In this document: positions 43,993 through 53,074 of the stretch, one piece after another | Position numbering within the stretch: the first letter of the stretch is position 1 | Layout: each line of letters starts with the position of its first letter | Assembly (NCBI RefSeq): GCF_016019935.1 | Contig: NZ_JAECMT010000004.1 | Location: forward strand, 186,833-250,832 | Direction of reading: 5' to 3' | Origin: Paenibacillus sp. GSMTC-2017 | GTDB lineage: Bacteria > Bacillota > Bacilli > Paenibacillales > Paenibacillaceae | Length of the DNA: 64,000 nt | Notes under the pieces: generated by a model | Seen by the model: only the letters and a program-made list of their open reading frames with translations | Databases searched by the model: none | Told to the model about the DNA's origin: nothing | Made by a program: the position numbers and the translations under genes

Positions 43993-44718
43993 ATGAAAAG
44001 AAATCAAGTTGTTGTGGGAGCAGCCCTTTTAGTCATACTGATTGGAATTGGCTCTTATCTATTTATTAGTAATAGCTTAGGCAACAAGGTTGAGATTGAG
44101 TCAGTTATGGCGACAGAAGAAGGTGGAACGGCAACCGAGGGAGCAAGCGCTTCTCCAAACGCAGAATCTCAAGTAAACGAAGCATTGTCAGCCGATCAAA
44201 TGAATGGTGTATGGAACATTGCTGACGAATCTAAAGTATATTGGTCGGTAACGACTTCAAAAGAAACGGTTAACTTTGTCAATGAAGAAGTAACAGGCCA
44301 GTGGACGGTGGATATTAATGAAGAGGCGGCGATGACCGGAAAAGGGGCTGTCGATATGAATGGACTCAGTTCTGGCAATGAACAACGCGATAGCCATGTG
44401 AAGGAACGCCCCGACCTTCTGGAAACAAGCCAATATCCGGAAGCGACATTTGTGGCAAAATCATTTTCGCCACTACCTGAGACATGGACGGAAGGAACAT
44501 CTGTACCTCTTACGATGACAGGTACGCTCTCTGTAAAAGGTCTAGAGAAGGAAGTCATATTTGAATCAGAAGCTATGTATAAAGGGGGACAACTCCTCTT
44601 ATCCGGCAAGACAACGGTCGCTTTCAGCGATTTTGGTATGAAGAGTCCTCATACTATCGTTCTAGAAGCTGAAAATGACCTTTCGGTTCAGTTGGAACTC
44701 GTACTTAACAAAACATAA
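43993..44718 (+). CDS. YceI-family protein, membrane-anchored
   Basis: 241 residues. TM or signal anchor near residues 7-26, then a low-complexity Ser/Thr/Glu-rich linker (about 30-65), then the YceI lipocalin-like barrel: GVWNIADESKVYWSV, GAVDMNGLSSGNEQRDSHVK and TGTLSVKGLEKEV. YceI proteins bind polyisoprenoids; in Gram-positives they are exported to the cell surface. Two ATGs sit after GGGAGG; the second (43993) has the better spacing. Confidence 0.9.
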   Translation: MKRNQVVVGAALLVILIGIGSYLFISNSLGNKVEIESVMATEEGGTATEGASASPNAESQVNEALSADQMNGVWNIADESKVYWSVTTSKETVNFVNEEVTGQWTVDINEEAAMTGKGAVDMNGLSSGNEQRDSHVKERPDLLETSQYPEATFVAKSFSPLPETWTEGTSVPLTMTGTLSVKGLEKEVIFESEAMYKGGQLLLSGKTTVAFSDFGMKSPHTIVLEAENDLSVQLELVLNKT

Positions 44719-44734
44719 TTATTTGATAGTGTAG

Positions 44735-44761
44735 AAAAGGGCAAACTATTTGCCCTTTTTT
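44735..44761. terminator. Bidirectional terminator between yceI and the pyrophosphatase gene
   Basis: AAAAGGGCAAA/TTTGCCCTTTT perfect stem with a CTA loop and a T run in the plus direction; the minus strand also gives T residues after the stem. Confidence 0.9.
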
Positions 44762-44826
44762 GTTATGTGAGAGCAGCTTCAGACGACAAAAAACTGCCTT
44801 GAAGGAGTGAACCTTTCACGTTATGA

Positions 44827-45534
44827 TCATGTACCAGAAGAAGCCGCCATATCTAACTCTAGTGGCAAGAAGGAATAGTCCCCATTCCTAAGGATTTCAC
44901 ATTTACGAACTGGAATCGGATTTGCGAAAATAGGCCCATCGATAACCGTCGTATGAAACTCACCGCCTTCTCCGCAGGGGTCAATACCACGGTCTTCAAG
45001 CTCCTTCACATAGTCAAGGGTTAACGTACGACCTAAATCTTTTTCCTTCATCCCGAGTGAGCGATTTACAGTGACAAGTATCGTTGTGAATCCTAGCTGG
45101 ATAAACTCCTCGACAGCTTCACGATGATCCATCTCCCATAGCGGCATTCCAAGCGTGAGCCCAGCTTTTTTCGTTACTTCATCATGCCAGCACCCATGAG
45201 CAGGCATATCCAAGTCTCCTGTAACTAATACTTCAGCCCCTTGGTTTTTAGCGTTTTTCAACAGGCCAACGAAGTTTTCCTCGTAATCCGCCCAGCTCGA
45301 AGCAGCCGAATATAACGGCAAACCGATGGATTCCGCTTGAGCTTGTATCAACTCTGGAGGCATGCCATGTGATCGAGATCGTTTGCCTTCCTCTTCGAGC
45401 ATGACGATGAGTCCAAGGGGTTCTCCAACTTGCATTGCTTTATATAAGGCTAGAGTACTGTCCTTCCCTCCGCTGAATGAGGCAATAAACTTGTGCCCGC
45501 TCGCACCATTTTTCCAATTTGGACTATCTGTCAT
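44827..45534 (-). CDS. Dph6-related ATP-pyrophosphatase (PP-loop)
   Basis: 235 residues. PP-loop SFSGGKDSTLALY near residue 19, TGDLDMPAHGCWHDEV and the end-region GEGGEFHTTVIDGP are signatures of the diphthine-ammonia-ligase-like family. Bacteria lack diphthamide, so the bacterial relatives must amidate or thiolate another substrate, which is unknown. It is a stand-alone gene. Confidence 0.88.
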   Translation of the reverse strand: MTDSPNWKNGASGHKFIASFSGGKDSTLALYKAMQVGEPLGLIVMLEEEGKRSRSHGMPPELIQAQAESIGLPLYSAASSWADYEENFVGLLKNAKNQGAEVLVTGDLDMPAHGCWHDEVTKKAGLTLGMPLWEMDHREAVEEFIQLGFTTILVTVNRSLGMKEKDLGRTLTLDYVKELEDRGIDPCGEGGEFHTTVIDGPIFANPIPVRKCEILRNGDYSFLPLELDMAASSGT

Positions 45535-45637
45535 TTCAATCGATCTCCCTTATTGATTCTCGTGATCATTGTATCATTCTTCTCAATTATTTGGCATTAT
45601 AGAAGAACTAAAACAGTATCAAGACAGGGGAATTGTT

Positions 45638-46159
45638 ATGGATACGATATATGTTCATGTTCGACATTGGTTATTTTGGTATGGTGTTTATGGCTTTACT
45701 GATAAGAGCTGCAATGATGAAATAACCCTTTATTCTGATAAGGAGAAAAATAATTTTGTGGCGTATTTTGAACTATCAACCAAGCTATCGCTTATTAATC
45801 TATTAAAATATGATCTCGATATAATAGGAGATGAGCAAGAATATATTAATGAAATCGAAAACTTCTTGAATAGTAAGAAAGAATTTGATTTCAGTTATAT
45901 TTACCCTAGAGATGAAGAGGATTTATCTGATCAGGTAGAACATTTTGCTCCAACTAATGAAAAAGGACATAAACCTACTTATATTGATATGTGGACAAAA
46001 CTTTCCGAACGTTGGGATGTGGCTGAGATTGAGAAAACTGTGAAATTACTTGCAAATCACTTTTTACAAGTAGATGTAAAAAATGTTGAGTTCTTAGAAA
46101 TCCCAACGTACGAAGAGACAAAGTTATGTTACGAAGAATATTACGCACCTTACATATAA
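45638..46159 (+). CDS. Hypothetical protein, AT-rich gene
   Basis: 173 residues from the ATG at 45638, preceded by AGGGGAAT. It is acidic and rich in aromatic residues (HWLFWYGVYGF near the start) with no signal peptide or membrane helix. The codon use is more AT-rich than neighbouring genes, suggesting acquisition. No family was recognised. It ends at a strong two-way terminator. Confidence 0.7.
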   Translation: MDTIYVHVRHWLFWYGVYGFTDKSCNDEITLYSDKEKNNFVAYFELSTKLSLINLLKYDLDIIGDEQEYINEIENFLNSKKEFDFSYIYPRDEEDLSDQVEHFAPTNEKGHKPTYIDMWTKLSERWDVAEIEKTVKLLANHFLQVDVKNVEFLEIPTYEETKLCYEEYYAPYI

Positions 46160-46182
46160 ACGATTATGCATAGCAACAGCAC

Positions 46183-46219
46183 AACAAACAACACCTTCTA
46201 CTAGGGGGTGTTGTTTGTT
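46183..46219. terminator. Bidirectional terminator
   Basis: AACAAACAACACC/GGTGTTGTTTGTT perfect 13-bp stem with an 11-base loop. It serves the hypothetical gene on the left and the converging XRE-cupin gene on the right. Confidence 0.85.
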
Positions 46220-46226
46220 TATTTGT

Positions 46227-46778
46227 CTACAGAAAATCCTGTGTCTGTTCGCTTTCCGTGTAGATAGAAATAAGAACGATCGCAGTTTCTTCCCCTATAT
46301 TTCTGACCAAATGGGGGGTGCAGGCATTCCAGCTGAAGGAATCACCCTCTCCAAATTCAGCATTATCTTCCCCTTGCTCTGCGTAGATTCTTCCTTTCAT
46401 GACGAAATGAACTTCTTCACCTTCATGGGCGTGCGGAACATTGCCTGTTGAACCGCCAGGGGGAAGCTCGACGATCATCATCCTTACGTTTTTTGTAGAG
46501 CTTAGATGCTCCACCTTCAAATCTTCCGTACCACTTTTCGTGATTCGTCGTTCATCTTTGCGGACAATATTCATGCGTTCTTCTTGTTGCAGCAGCAAGT
46601 AAGCTAAAGGAACCTTTAGAGATTTAGCAATACTTTCAAGTGTGGCTATGGATGGCGAAGTTTTATTGGTTTCGACCTGGCTCATAAAACCTTGGGATAA
46701 GCCCGTTTCTTCGCAGATTTGGGCGATAGTAATGTTTTTGCGTTTACGAATTGCCCGTATTGTAGAGCCAATATTCAT
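46227..46778 (-). CDS. XRE-family regulator with C-terminal cupin domain
   Basis: 183 residues. HTH_3 at residues 1-60 (TIAQICEETGLSQGFMSQVE) and a cupin sensor domain at about 105-175 (PHAHEGEEVHFVMKGRI, then the WNACTPHLVRNIG stretch). Such PuuR-like regulators respond to small polar ligands. It is divergent from the doxX-esterase-dioxygenase operon, 149 bp away, and a 16-bp direct repeat in the gap is a good candidate for its operator. Confidence 0.9.
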   Translation of the reverse strand: MNIGSTIRAIRKRKNITIAQICEETGLSQGFMSQVETNKTSPSIATLESIAKSLKVPLAYLLLQQEERMNIVRKDERRITKSGTEDLKVEHLSSTKNVRMMIVELPPGGSTGNVPHAHEGEEVHFVMKGRIYAEQGEDNAEFGEGDSFSWNACTPHLVRNIGEETAIVLISIYTESEQTQDFL

Positions 46779-46797
46779 TCCGTCTTCACCTCACAAA

Positions 46798-46882
46798 ATA
46801 TTTGTAATACGAATGATTAATTAATAATAACAATATTTTTGTTGACATGCTACATCGTTGGGATTTATATTAGTAATACGAA
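46798..46882. promoter_or_regulatory. Direct repeats in the divergent XRE-cupin/doxX promoter region
   Basis: ATATTTGTAATACGAA (46798-46813) and ATATTAGTAATACGAA (46867-46882) differ at one base. The second overlaps the doxX -10; the first lies 20 bp before the regulator's start. They are likely binding sites of the XRE-cupin regulator. Confidence 0.6.
46842..46871 (+). promoter_or_regulatory. Sigma-A promoter of the doxX operon
   Basis: -35 TTGACA (46842-46847, perfect), 18-bp spacer, -10 TATATT (46866-46871), 57 bp upstream of the doxX start. Confidence 0.8.
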
Positions 46883-46927
46883 ATAAACATTTCTATAACT
46901 TATAAATAGAGAGGGAGAGAAAAGGAA

Positions 46928-47332
46928 ATGACTAAAGTATCAGTAGTAACAACGATAATGCGTGTGGTGTTGGGGGTATTATTTTTAGCCCATGGTATTA
47001 GTAAATTGCAGATGGGTCTAGGGAATGTAGAGGGTTGGTTCAGCTCGATAGGTGTTCCAGGCGTATTGGCTTATGTTGTAGCAGTTCTTGAACTGGTTGG
47101 AGGAATTATGCTGATTATCGGTTTCTTAACTCGTTATGTATCGGCGGCATTTGTTGTGATGCTCATTGGTGCGGTCTTTACAGCAAAGCTTTCAGCAGGG
47201 TTGCTTGGAAGCAACGGATCGGCTGGGTATGAGATGGATTTAACTTTTATGCTAATAGCACTTTACCTCATTGTTGCTGATCGTTCGCCAGTATCACTTG
47301 ATCACATTTTATTTAAAAAACGCAGCGCATAA
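46928..47332 (+). CDS. DoxX-family membrane protein
   Basis: 134 residues with four TM helices and the DoxX signatures MRVVLGVLFLAHGISKL and VAVLELVGGIMLIIGFLTRY. The family includes quinone-linked and catechol-stress proteins such as CatD (YfiD) of B. subtilis. It starts a likely operon with an esterase and a LigB-type dioxygenase. RBS within a GAGAGGGAGAGAAAAGGAA run. Confidence 0.88.
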   Translation: MTKVSVVTTIMRVVLGVLFLAHGISKLQMGLGNVEGWFSSIGVPGVLAYVVAVLELVGGIMLIIGFLTRYVSAAFVVMLIGAVFTAKLSAGLLGSNGSAGYEMDLTFMLIALYLIVADRSPVSLDHILFKKRSA

Positions 47333-47352
47333 TGTAATGGAGGGCTATTCCT

Positions 47353-48012
47353 ATGAACCCAAATTATCACTATGACATTCAACTGCCGGCTCATATGGAC
47401 CCAGGCAAACGATACAGAGCAATCTTTACCCTTCACGGAAAAGGATCTAACGAAAAAAATATGTTTAGTTTAGTTGCGCCTGTCTCCGATGAGTTTATTA
47501 TTGTCGGCATTCGCGGTGATCTTACATTAGGTGCAGGTTATCAATATTATGAATTGAAAAGCTTAGGCAATCCTATTCGAGAAATGTTCGATCAAGCGGT
47601 TAAGCAACTGGAAGCATTTATTCATTATGCGACAGAGAAGTATCCCATTGATGAGACAAAACGTTATTTGCTCGGATTCAGCCAAGGTGCAATCTTGTCC
47701 ATGACGCTTGCCCTTACGATGGGGGATCAATTGAAAGGTATTGTTGCGTTGAACGGGTATGTACCTGCGTTTGTGAAAACAGAGTATGCCTTGAAGAGTG
47801 TACAAGAGGTTTCGGTGTTTATTTCACATGGACAATTCGACTCTGTTTTTCCGATTGAGATCGGGCAAGAGACGGCGGCTTATTTTGAAAATCTAACAGA
47901 TCGCTTAACTTTCAAGTCTTATCCAACAGATCATGGCGTCTCCGAGCAGAATCAACAAGATTTCGTGAGTTTTCTTACCAAGGATGCCGATGTGCATTCA
48001 TATAAGGAGTGA
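47353..48012 (+). CDS. Carboxylesterase of the MhqD/YodD type
   Basis: 219 residues with phospholipase/carboxylesterase landmarks: FTLHGKGSNEKNMFSL, the nucleophile elbow GFSQGA (near Ser118), and a C-terminal SHGQFDSVFP (Asp) and TDHGVSEQN (His). The B. subtilis MhqD esterase of the MhqR regulon is its nearest known type. It is 20 bp after doxX and overlaps or abuts the next gene. Confidence 0.88.
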   Translation: MNPNYHYDIQLPAHMDPGKRYRAIFTLHGKGSNEKNMFSLVAPVSDEFIIVGIRGDLTLGAGYQYYELKSLGNPIREMFDQAVKQLEAFIHYATEKYPIDETKRYLLGFSQGAILSMTLALTMGDQLKGIVALNGYVPAFVKTEYALKSVQEVSVFISHGQFDSVFPIEIGQETAAYFENLTDRLTFKSYPTDHGVSEQNQQDFVSFLTKDADVHSYKE

Positions 48013-48020
48013 ATGAGGAT

Positions 48021-48791
48021 ATGATGCCATCTTATTTTTTCGCGCATGGTGCACCATCCATTGTTTTGGAACATAATAAATACACCGATTTTGTCAAAAA
48101 CTTTGCTGCGAGTACACCTAAGCCTAAAGCAATCGTACTATTTTCGGCACACTGGGAACAAACTTCGCAGTCCATCAGTGCAGTTGATACGTATGAGACG
48201 ATTTACGATTTCTCAGGTTTCCAAGATGAATTATATCAGTTGACCTATCCGGCAAAAGGGGAACGTTCGATTACCGACCACATACATTCATTGTTTTCTA
48301 AGCATGGTATAGAGAGTGTATTGGACGAACAAAGGGGACTCGACCACGGTGCATGGGCAGTTCTCAAATTGCTCTACCCTGATGCAGATATTCCGGTAGT
48401 AGCTTTATCCGTAAACCGATACTTATCGAATGAGCAGCAGTATCAAATAGGGAAAGCGTTGGCCGAGCTCAGGGAACAAGATGTTCTTATTATTGGGAGT
48501 GGCGGGACCGTTCATAACTTGCGGAGATTGAATTGGCAGGGAGAAGGTAACGATGAGTGGGCAGAATCGTTCGACAACTGGCTGCAAAACAAGTTAAAAA
48601 CATGGGATGTTGAAGCGCTGTTCAACTATAGAGAGTTAGCTCCTTATGCAGCGGAAGCTGTCCCTACGAATGAACACTTTATTCCTTTGTTGCTTGCAAT
48701 GGGGGCGGGAGATAAAAACCGCCAAGCGGAATTGCTTCATCAAAGTTATCAATTCGGCAACTTAAGTTTAAGCTGCTGGCAATTTAACTAA
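48021..48791 (+). CDS. Class III extradiol dioxygenase (DODA/YgiD, LigB-like)
   Basis: 256 residues. The metal-binding His of SYFFAHGAPSIV near the N-terminus, FSAHWEQ and LDHGAWAVLKLLYPDADIPV are those of 4,5-DOPA dioxygenase-like LigB proteins. Members open catechol rings or isomerise related compounds. The chosen ATG at 48021 lies 11 bases after AAGGAG; a GTG at 48009 overlapping the esterase stop and the next ATG are alternatives. Confidence 0.9.
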   Translation: MMPSYFFAHGAPSIVLEHNKYTDFVKNFAASTPKPKAIVLFSAHWEQTSQSISAVDTYETIYDFSGFQDELYQLTYPAKGERSITDHIHSLFSKHGIESVLDEQRGLDHGAWAVLKLLYPDADIPVVALSVNRYLSNEQQYQIGKALAELREQDVLIIGSGGTVHNLRRLNWQGEGNDEWAESFDNWLQNKLKTWDVEALFNYRELAPYAAEAVPTNEHFIPLLLAMGAGDKNRQAELLHQSYQFGNLSLSCWQFN

Positions 48792-48804
48792 AATAGAAAT
48801 AGGG

Positions 48805-48854
48805 AAGATGTCCCCAGAGCAGACGTGACGATCTATGCTGGGGATATCTTTTTT
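48805..48854 (+). terminator. Terminator of the doxX-esterase-dioxygenase operon
   Basis: AAGAT-TCCCCAG/CTGGGGA-ATCTT stem with short internal mismatches, followed by six T residues. Confidence 0.85.
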
Positions 48855-48876
48855 GACTACATAGCCCACTCTCGCA

Positions 48877-49548
48877 TTACTTTAACGGAATATGCATCGA
48901 TAACTCGTTTAGATGATTACCTTTGAATACTTCGAGTGTGTAGGCTGTAGGATCGTGATCCAGCCCCTGTTTACGCAATTTGTCGAGGAGGAAAAAATAA
49001 GTATCATCTATTTCGGCCCGACTCGTCTCACCTGAATGATTGTAAACGACATATTCACGTGGTGGTAACGTTATATTCACCATATCTTGTGGAAGCAACT
49101 TTGGAGTTGTAACTTCGATTCCAGCGATATAGTGGTATATATGACTTCTGCTCAAAGAAACACCAATACGATATTCTGTATTTACTGGATTAATAATTTC
49201 ATTTGCTCTGCTAGTTAACTCTTCCCACAATAATGGAATACGAACTTTAGCCATATAGACCGCGGTAAAGGGGGCTTTAAATTCAAACCCAACTACAGTT
49301 GTCATAGGTTTGATGACTCTTTTGAAGGAGCCGGTGCCTTTATTTTGAGAGAAGCTTTTTAATATACTGTATCCCCCGTGCTTTCCAACCTCCGCATATA
49401 AAGGAACACCCATACCACTTAGTTCTTGCACGTATCTAAGCATCGTTCGATAAGACACATGAAATTCTTCTGCAAGTTCATTAACAGTAAACGTCTTTTT
49501 TTCGTATATTCGAGCCATCACTTCATGCAGCCGCTGCGTCTTAGTCAA
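48877..49548 (-). CDS. HTH_11/DeoR-like regulator with GyrI-like effector domain
   Basis: 223 residues from a TTG six bases after AGGTG. The HTH_11 domain is at the N-terminus (FTVNELAEEFHVSYRTMLRYV), and a GyrI-like/AraC effector-binding domain (YHYIAGIEVTT, IPLK end) follows. Such regulators bind drug-like ligands. A GyrI-like single-domain gene is divergent, starting about 100 bp away, suggesting a regulator-binding protein pair for the same ligand. Confidence 0.85.
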   Translation of the reverse strand: MTKTQRLHEVMARIYEKKTFTVNELAEEFHVSYRTMLRYVQELSGMGVPLYAEVGKHGGYSILKSFSQNKGTGSFKRVIKPMTTVVGFEFKAPFTAVYMAKVRIPLLWEELTSRANEIINPVNTEYRIGVSLSRSHIYHYIAGIEVTTPKLLPQDMVNITLPPREYVVYNHSGETSRAEIDDTYFFLLDKLRKQGLDHDPTAYTLEVFKGNHLNELSMHIPLK

Positions 49549-49648
49549 CTTTTTCACCTGCTTCAATTATACTCTGACAGATTCTGTCACATTTCTATTG
49601 TAAAATAGAAAATATAAACGTAGCCATACTTATTTCGGAGGCGATTCT

Positions 49649-50125
49649 ATGGAACAGAGGAATGAATCTGTACTAGTCACTAAAGAGTCATTTAGAGCAG
49701 TTGGCCTGAAATGGTCGGGAACTTTCGCCGAGGCAGGCGCTGGACGTATTCGAGTTGTACAGGAGGAAATGCAGGCTCGGTTTAACGAGATTAAGCATGT
49801 TCTGAACCCAGAGATACTGTTAGGGTTGTCTTATCAAGACGATGAGGTTGGGTTTACCCATTATTCGGTTGTTGAAGTTGCTGAAATTGAGGATGTACCA
49901 AAAGGAATGAAGTCAATTACAGTTCCAGCACTAACCTATGCGAAATGTGAACACACTAAAGGGCAGACCATTGATATTTCCTACAACAATATTTATGCGT
50001 GGATCGAAAGCCAAGATTATCGGCCTTGTGATGATGATGTCACTCATGTTGAACGATATCCGATGCATCAGGACCCGTATACAAAAGATCCTGAATTTAC
50101 AATTATGATACCTGTAAAAAAGTGA
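49649..50125 (+). CDS. GyrI-like small-molecule-binding protein
   Basis: 158 residues of the GyrI-like/SOUL-related AraC effector-binding fold: KESFRAVGLKWSGTF, HYSVVEVAEIEDVPKGM and ending EFTIMIPVKK. Members bind hydrophobic cations or drugs, and some hydrolyse cyclopropane epoxides. RBS GGAGGCG. It is divergent from the HTH_11-GyrI regulator. Confidence 0.87.
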   Translation: MEQRNESVLVTKESFRAVGLKWSGTFAEAGAGRIRVVQEEMQARFNEIKHVLNPEILLGLSYQDDEVGFTHYSVVEVAEIEDVPKGMKSITVPALTYAKCEHTKGQTIDISYNNIYAWIESQDYRPCDDDVTHVERYPMHQDPYTKDPEFTIMIPVKK

Positions 50126-50218
50126 TGTGACTCTATACGTTCTGATTGCTCTCATTTGTTTGCTCCACTATAGAGTGATAAAATACCAGTTATGTTTGAA
50201 TAATTGGAGGTCATACTT

Positions 50219-51439
50219 ATGAGTCGACGGAAATTGCATGACAGACTCAAACTAAAAAAGATCGAACCTGAACATGGTGAGCAATTCAATAACTTGTTGC
50301 GGTATGTGTTTCAAGTCACTAATCGTGACCTACAAACCTTTGGCTGGGAAAATCGTGAGATTACATTGTCCAAGCTACCGATTCTTCAATATGCCGATGT
50401 GCAGGGATGGTTTGATGGTGATAAGCTTATTTCTCAGCTCGCTGTATACCCGTTTCAAGTAAACATTTATGGTCGTATTTATGAGATGGGGGGACTGACA
50501 GGGGTCGGAACCTATCCCGAATATGCTAATTTGGGGCTAATGAACAGATTGATGCTTTTTGCACTAAGCAAAATGCGAGAGCGGAAACAATCGATTTCTT
50601 ATTTATATCCGTATTCGATTCCTTATTACAGACGCAAGGGCTGGGAAATTATTTCGAATAAAATATCTTTCGAAGTACCAGATACGCAGCTGCCGAAGCT
50701 GAAAAATGTATCTGGTCATGTCGAGCGAGTAACGATAGAGCATCCAGATATTAAATCGATATATGAGCAATTTGCCAAACTACATCATGGGGCGATGCTG
50801 CGTAATGAACTCGCTTGGGAAGAGTATTTGCGGTGGGACTTAGATGATATGACTGTAGCGATTTATTATGATAATAACGATGTTCCTACGGGATATTTGC
50901 TATATTGGATTGCGGAAGAAATTTTTCAAATGAAAGAAATGATTTTCATTAATGAAGAAGCTCGGACGGGGCTATGGAACTTCGTTAGCGCGCATTTCTC
51001 AATGGTTACGATGGTCAAAGGGGATATTTACAAGGATGAACCTCTTGCCTTCATCATAGACGATGGCGATATTAAAGAAACAATCGCTCCGTACTATATG
51101 GCACGAATTGTGGATATCGTATTATTTATTGAGCAATATCCGTTTCTAAATCAGGAGAAGGAGATTCGTCTCGTCCTCAACGTGCATGATCCAATGCTAG
51201 AATGGAATCAAGGAACCTTCACCCTAACAGTAGATGCAGACGGAAAAGGAACGATAAAGCACGGAGGGGCAGCGCCCTCAGTAACAATAGATATTCCTAC
51301 ACTAACGACGATGTTAATGGGATACAAACGACCAACCTACTTGGCGAAAATAGGACGTATGCAGGCGGATGAAGCTTCTATTCGTATACTAGAACAGTTA
51401 ATCCATCAGGAGCGTCCATACTTCTCTGATTATTTCTGA
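50219..51439 (+). CDS. Eis-like GNAT acetyltransferase
   Basis: 406 residues in the three-domain Eis pattern: an N-terminal GNAT domain (MGGLTGVGTYPEYANLGLMN, YLYPYSIPYYRRKGWEI), a middle GNAT-like domain, and a C-terminal SCP2-like domain ending in a conserved-looking PYFSDYF. Eis proteins acetylate aminoglycosides and other amines at multiple sites. GGAGGT precedes the ATG at 50219. Confidence 0.9.
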   Translation: MSRRKLHDRLKLKKIEPEHGEQFNNLLRYVFQVTNRDLQTFGWENREITLSKLPILQYADVQGWFDGDKLISQLAVYPFQVNIYGRIYEMGGLTGVGTYPEYANLGLMNRLMLFALSKMRERKQSISYLYPYSIPYYRRKGWEIISNKISFEVPDTQLPKLKNVSGHVERVTIEHPDIKSIYEQFAKLHHGAMLRNELAWEEYLRWDLDDMTVAIYYDNNDVPTGYLLYWIAEEIFQMKEMIFINEEARTGLWNFVSAHFSMVTMVKGDIYKDEPLAFIIDDGDIKETIAPYYMARIVDIVLFIEQYPFLNQEKEIRLVLNVHDPMLEWNQGTFTLTVDADGKGTIKHGGAAPSVTIDIPTLTTMLMGYKRPTYLAKIGRMQADEASIRILEQLIHQERPYFSDYF

Positions 51440-51498
51440 GAATAAAAGGATCAGGTAAATGTATCAACACATGATCACTTCAGTCGCCAAATAAGAGG

Positions 51499-51552
51499 CC
51501 CCATAAAAAACCTCCTCGCCCCCACTTAGAAGCGAGGAGGTTTATTATGGGG
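51499..51552. terminator. Large bidirectional terminator palindrome
   Basis: AAACCTCCTCGC/GCGAGGAGGTTT, extended outward by CCCCAT/ATGGGG. It terminates the Eis-like gene, and its minus strand, with a long T run, terminates the gene at 51545-52564, whose stop codon lies inside the palindrome. Confidence 0.88.
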
Positions 51553-52564
51553 TTGTCTTCATTTTAGGGGAGTTAACAGCAACAGGGAGTTGCCCATCAA
51601 GCGGAATAGTGATCGAATAGAGCTGGATTGGTTCCAAGCTGTTTCCGGTTTGTAAAGTGACAGGTAACTCTAGCATTTCTTTCTCTTTGATTTCCCAAAA
51701 TATTTCTGGTTCGTTTTCACTTAGAAAAACAGGTTGATGATTTTGAAACAGAACTGTAGCATACCGCCCCGGAAGCCCGGCACCTCGGAGTATGAAGGGA
51801 GATGTTTGGTCAGCTGGTAAAGAGATTAACGCTTGTTGGCTAAATGTAAGTTCTTCCGTCTCTGGAGTCAGTGCGATACTTACTTTTTTAGCATTATAGA
51901 ATCCCGTGAATGAGTCTGGAATCGGTTTAGTTTTCGTAAAATGAAATAATGTCTGCACGTTCTTGTCTGCTTCGGGAAAAATGATGGGCTTTCTCAGGGA
52001 TAGGGTGAAAAAGTCTATATGCGGCGTTCGATCTCCGGGGAGCTCATTCATCTTGTGAATCATAACAATAAACAGAGTTCGCTCTGGGGCTGAAGAATCT
52101 TTGGCTTCGAAGGAGATCGGAACATTGCGGACTGATTTGGCAGGCATCTTATCCGAGTATACATACATGGTATCTCCGGCATCGTCTACCTGATATGGCT
52201 GCAGTTTACCGTCCACAAACAGATAAAATCCAACTCGATCCGATTCATCCGTAGCGTTTGTCATTGAAACAACCATCTTAACTTTGTCATCCTTTGCTAT
52301 AATTGGCTCAGCTTCGACGAACTTTCCATTCCAATCATATAGACGCAATCCATATCCTTGCAGCATCTTTGGATCTTGTGGCACATTCCGTTTAGTCGTA
52401 TCAGAGATTTTATGCTGGAAATCACTTATGTCTGTCAACCCAGCTGGAGCAGTGGTAGTTGATGTTGTTTTCACTTGTCTATCTTGCGTCAGCAGAACAT
52501 ACACAAGAAGGACACAGCCGATAACGATGGCATAACCTGCTAATTTAATTACGTATGTTTTCAT
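51545..52564 (-). CDS. Membrane-anchored exported protein, unknown function
   Basis: 339 residues from an ATG three bases after AGGAGG. TM helix near residues 5-24; the remaining ~310 residues are extracytoplasmic and look beta-rich (FYLFVDGKLQPYQVD, ERTLFIVMIHKMN). I recognise no family. It is separated from the small exported protein upstream by 61 bp containing a strong hairpin, so the two are probably one operon. Confidence 0.75.
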   Translation of the reverse strand: MKTYVIKLAGYAIVIGCVLLVYVLLTQDRQVKTTSTTTAPAGLTDISDFQHKISDTTKRNVPQDPKMLQGYGLRLYDWNGKFVEAEPIIAKDDKVKMVVSMTNATDESDRVGFYLFVDGKLQPYQVDDAGDTMYVYSDKMPAKSVRNVPISFEAKDSSAPERTLFIVMIHKMNELPGDRTPHIDFFTLSLRKPIIFPEADKNVQTLFHFTKTKPIPDSFTGFYNAKKVSIALTPETEELTFSQQALISLPADQTSPFILRGAGLPGRYATVLFQNHQPVFLSENEPEIFWEIKEKEMLELPVTLQTGNSLEPIQLYSITIPLDGQLPVAVNSPKMKTTP

Positions 52565-52578
52565 AGGCCTCCTAAAGG

Positions 52579-52613
52579 GCAGTCCCTGTAGGCTCATCAG
52601 GGACAGGGACTGC
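52579..52613 (-). promoter_or_regulatory. Intercistronic hairpin
   Basis: GCAGTCCCTGT/ACAGGGACTGC perfect 11-bp stem between the two exported-protein genes. No real U-run follows; it may be a processing or partial termination signal that sets different expression of the two genes. Confidence 0.6.
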
Positions 52614-52625
52614 AATCATGAATGG

Positions 52626-53009
52626 TTAAAACGATGTAAAAGCGCTAGCTGTCCAAGTGCCATAGCCTACAGGAGAATAATAGTGGTAACTATATGCATT
52701 AGTGCCGAGACTAACATTGATACTTGCTTGTGCTACTCCATTAAATGGTTCATAATCGGAAACAGTCGTCACGGTCTGTTGCCAACCAGTTGACGTCCAT
52801 ATAGAGTGATAAACGGTAAGATCGACGCCAATCGGTCCAACGTCATTAACACCTGTTTGAGCAAAAGCATCACCGCCGAAAGCAGATAAGGATGCATACA
52901 CCCTCTCGTTATTGCTTGCAAAACCGCCTACATCTTGATAACCGGCTGTTGCCACGGAAGCAAAGAATGTTGAAAGAAGAACTAATACCGCTATTTTCAT
53001 TTTCATCAT
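52626..53009 (-). CDS. Small secreted protein, unknown function
   Basis: 127 residues with a clear Sec signal peptide (MKIAVLVLLSTFFASVATA, cut near residue 22) and a mature part rich in Gly, Ser, Thr, Tyr and Val, low in charge and cysteine-free, suggesting a beta-structured secreted or surface protein. It is first of a two-gene unit with the membrane-anchored protein. No family was recognised. Confidence 0.8.
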   Translation of the reverse strand: MMKMKIAVLVLLSTFFASVATAGYQDVGGFASNNERVYASLSAFGGDAFAQTGVNDVGPIGVDLTVYHSIWTSTGWQQTVTTVSDYEPFNGVAQASINVSLGTNAYSYHYYSPVGYGTWTASAFTSF

Positions 53010-53074
53010 TAATCCATCCTTTCTATTTTAAAAATAAACAAGCCCAACCAGATGATACTATATTATTATAATAT

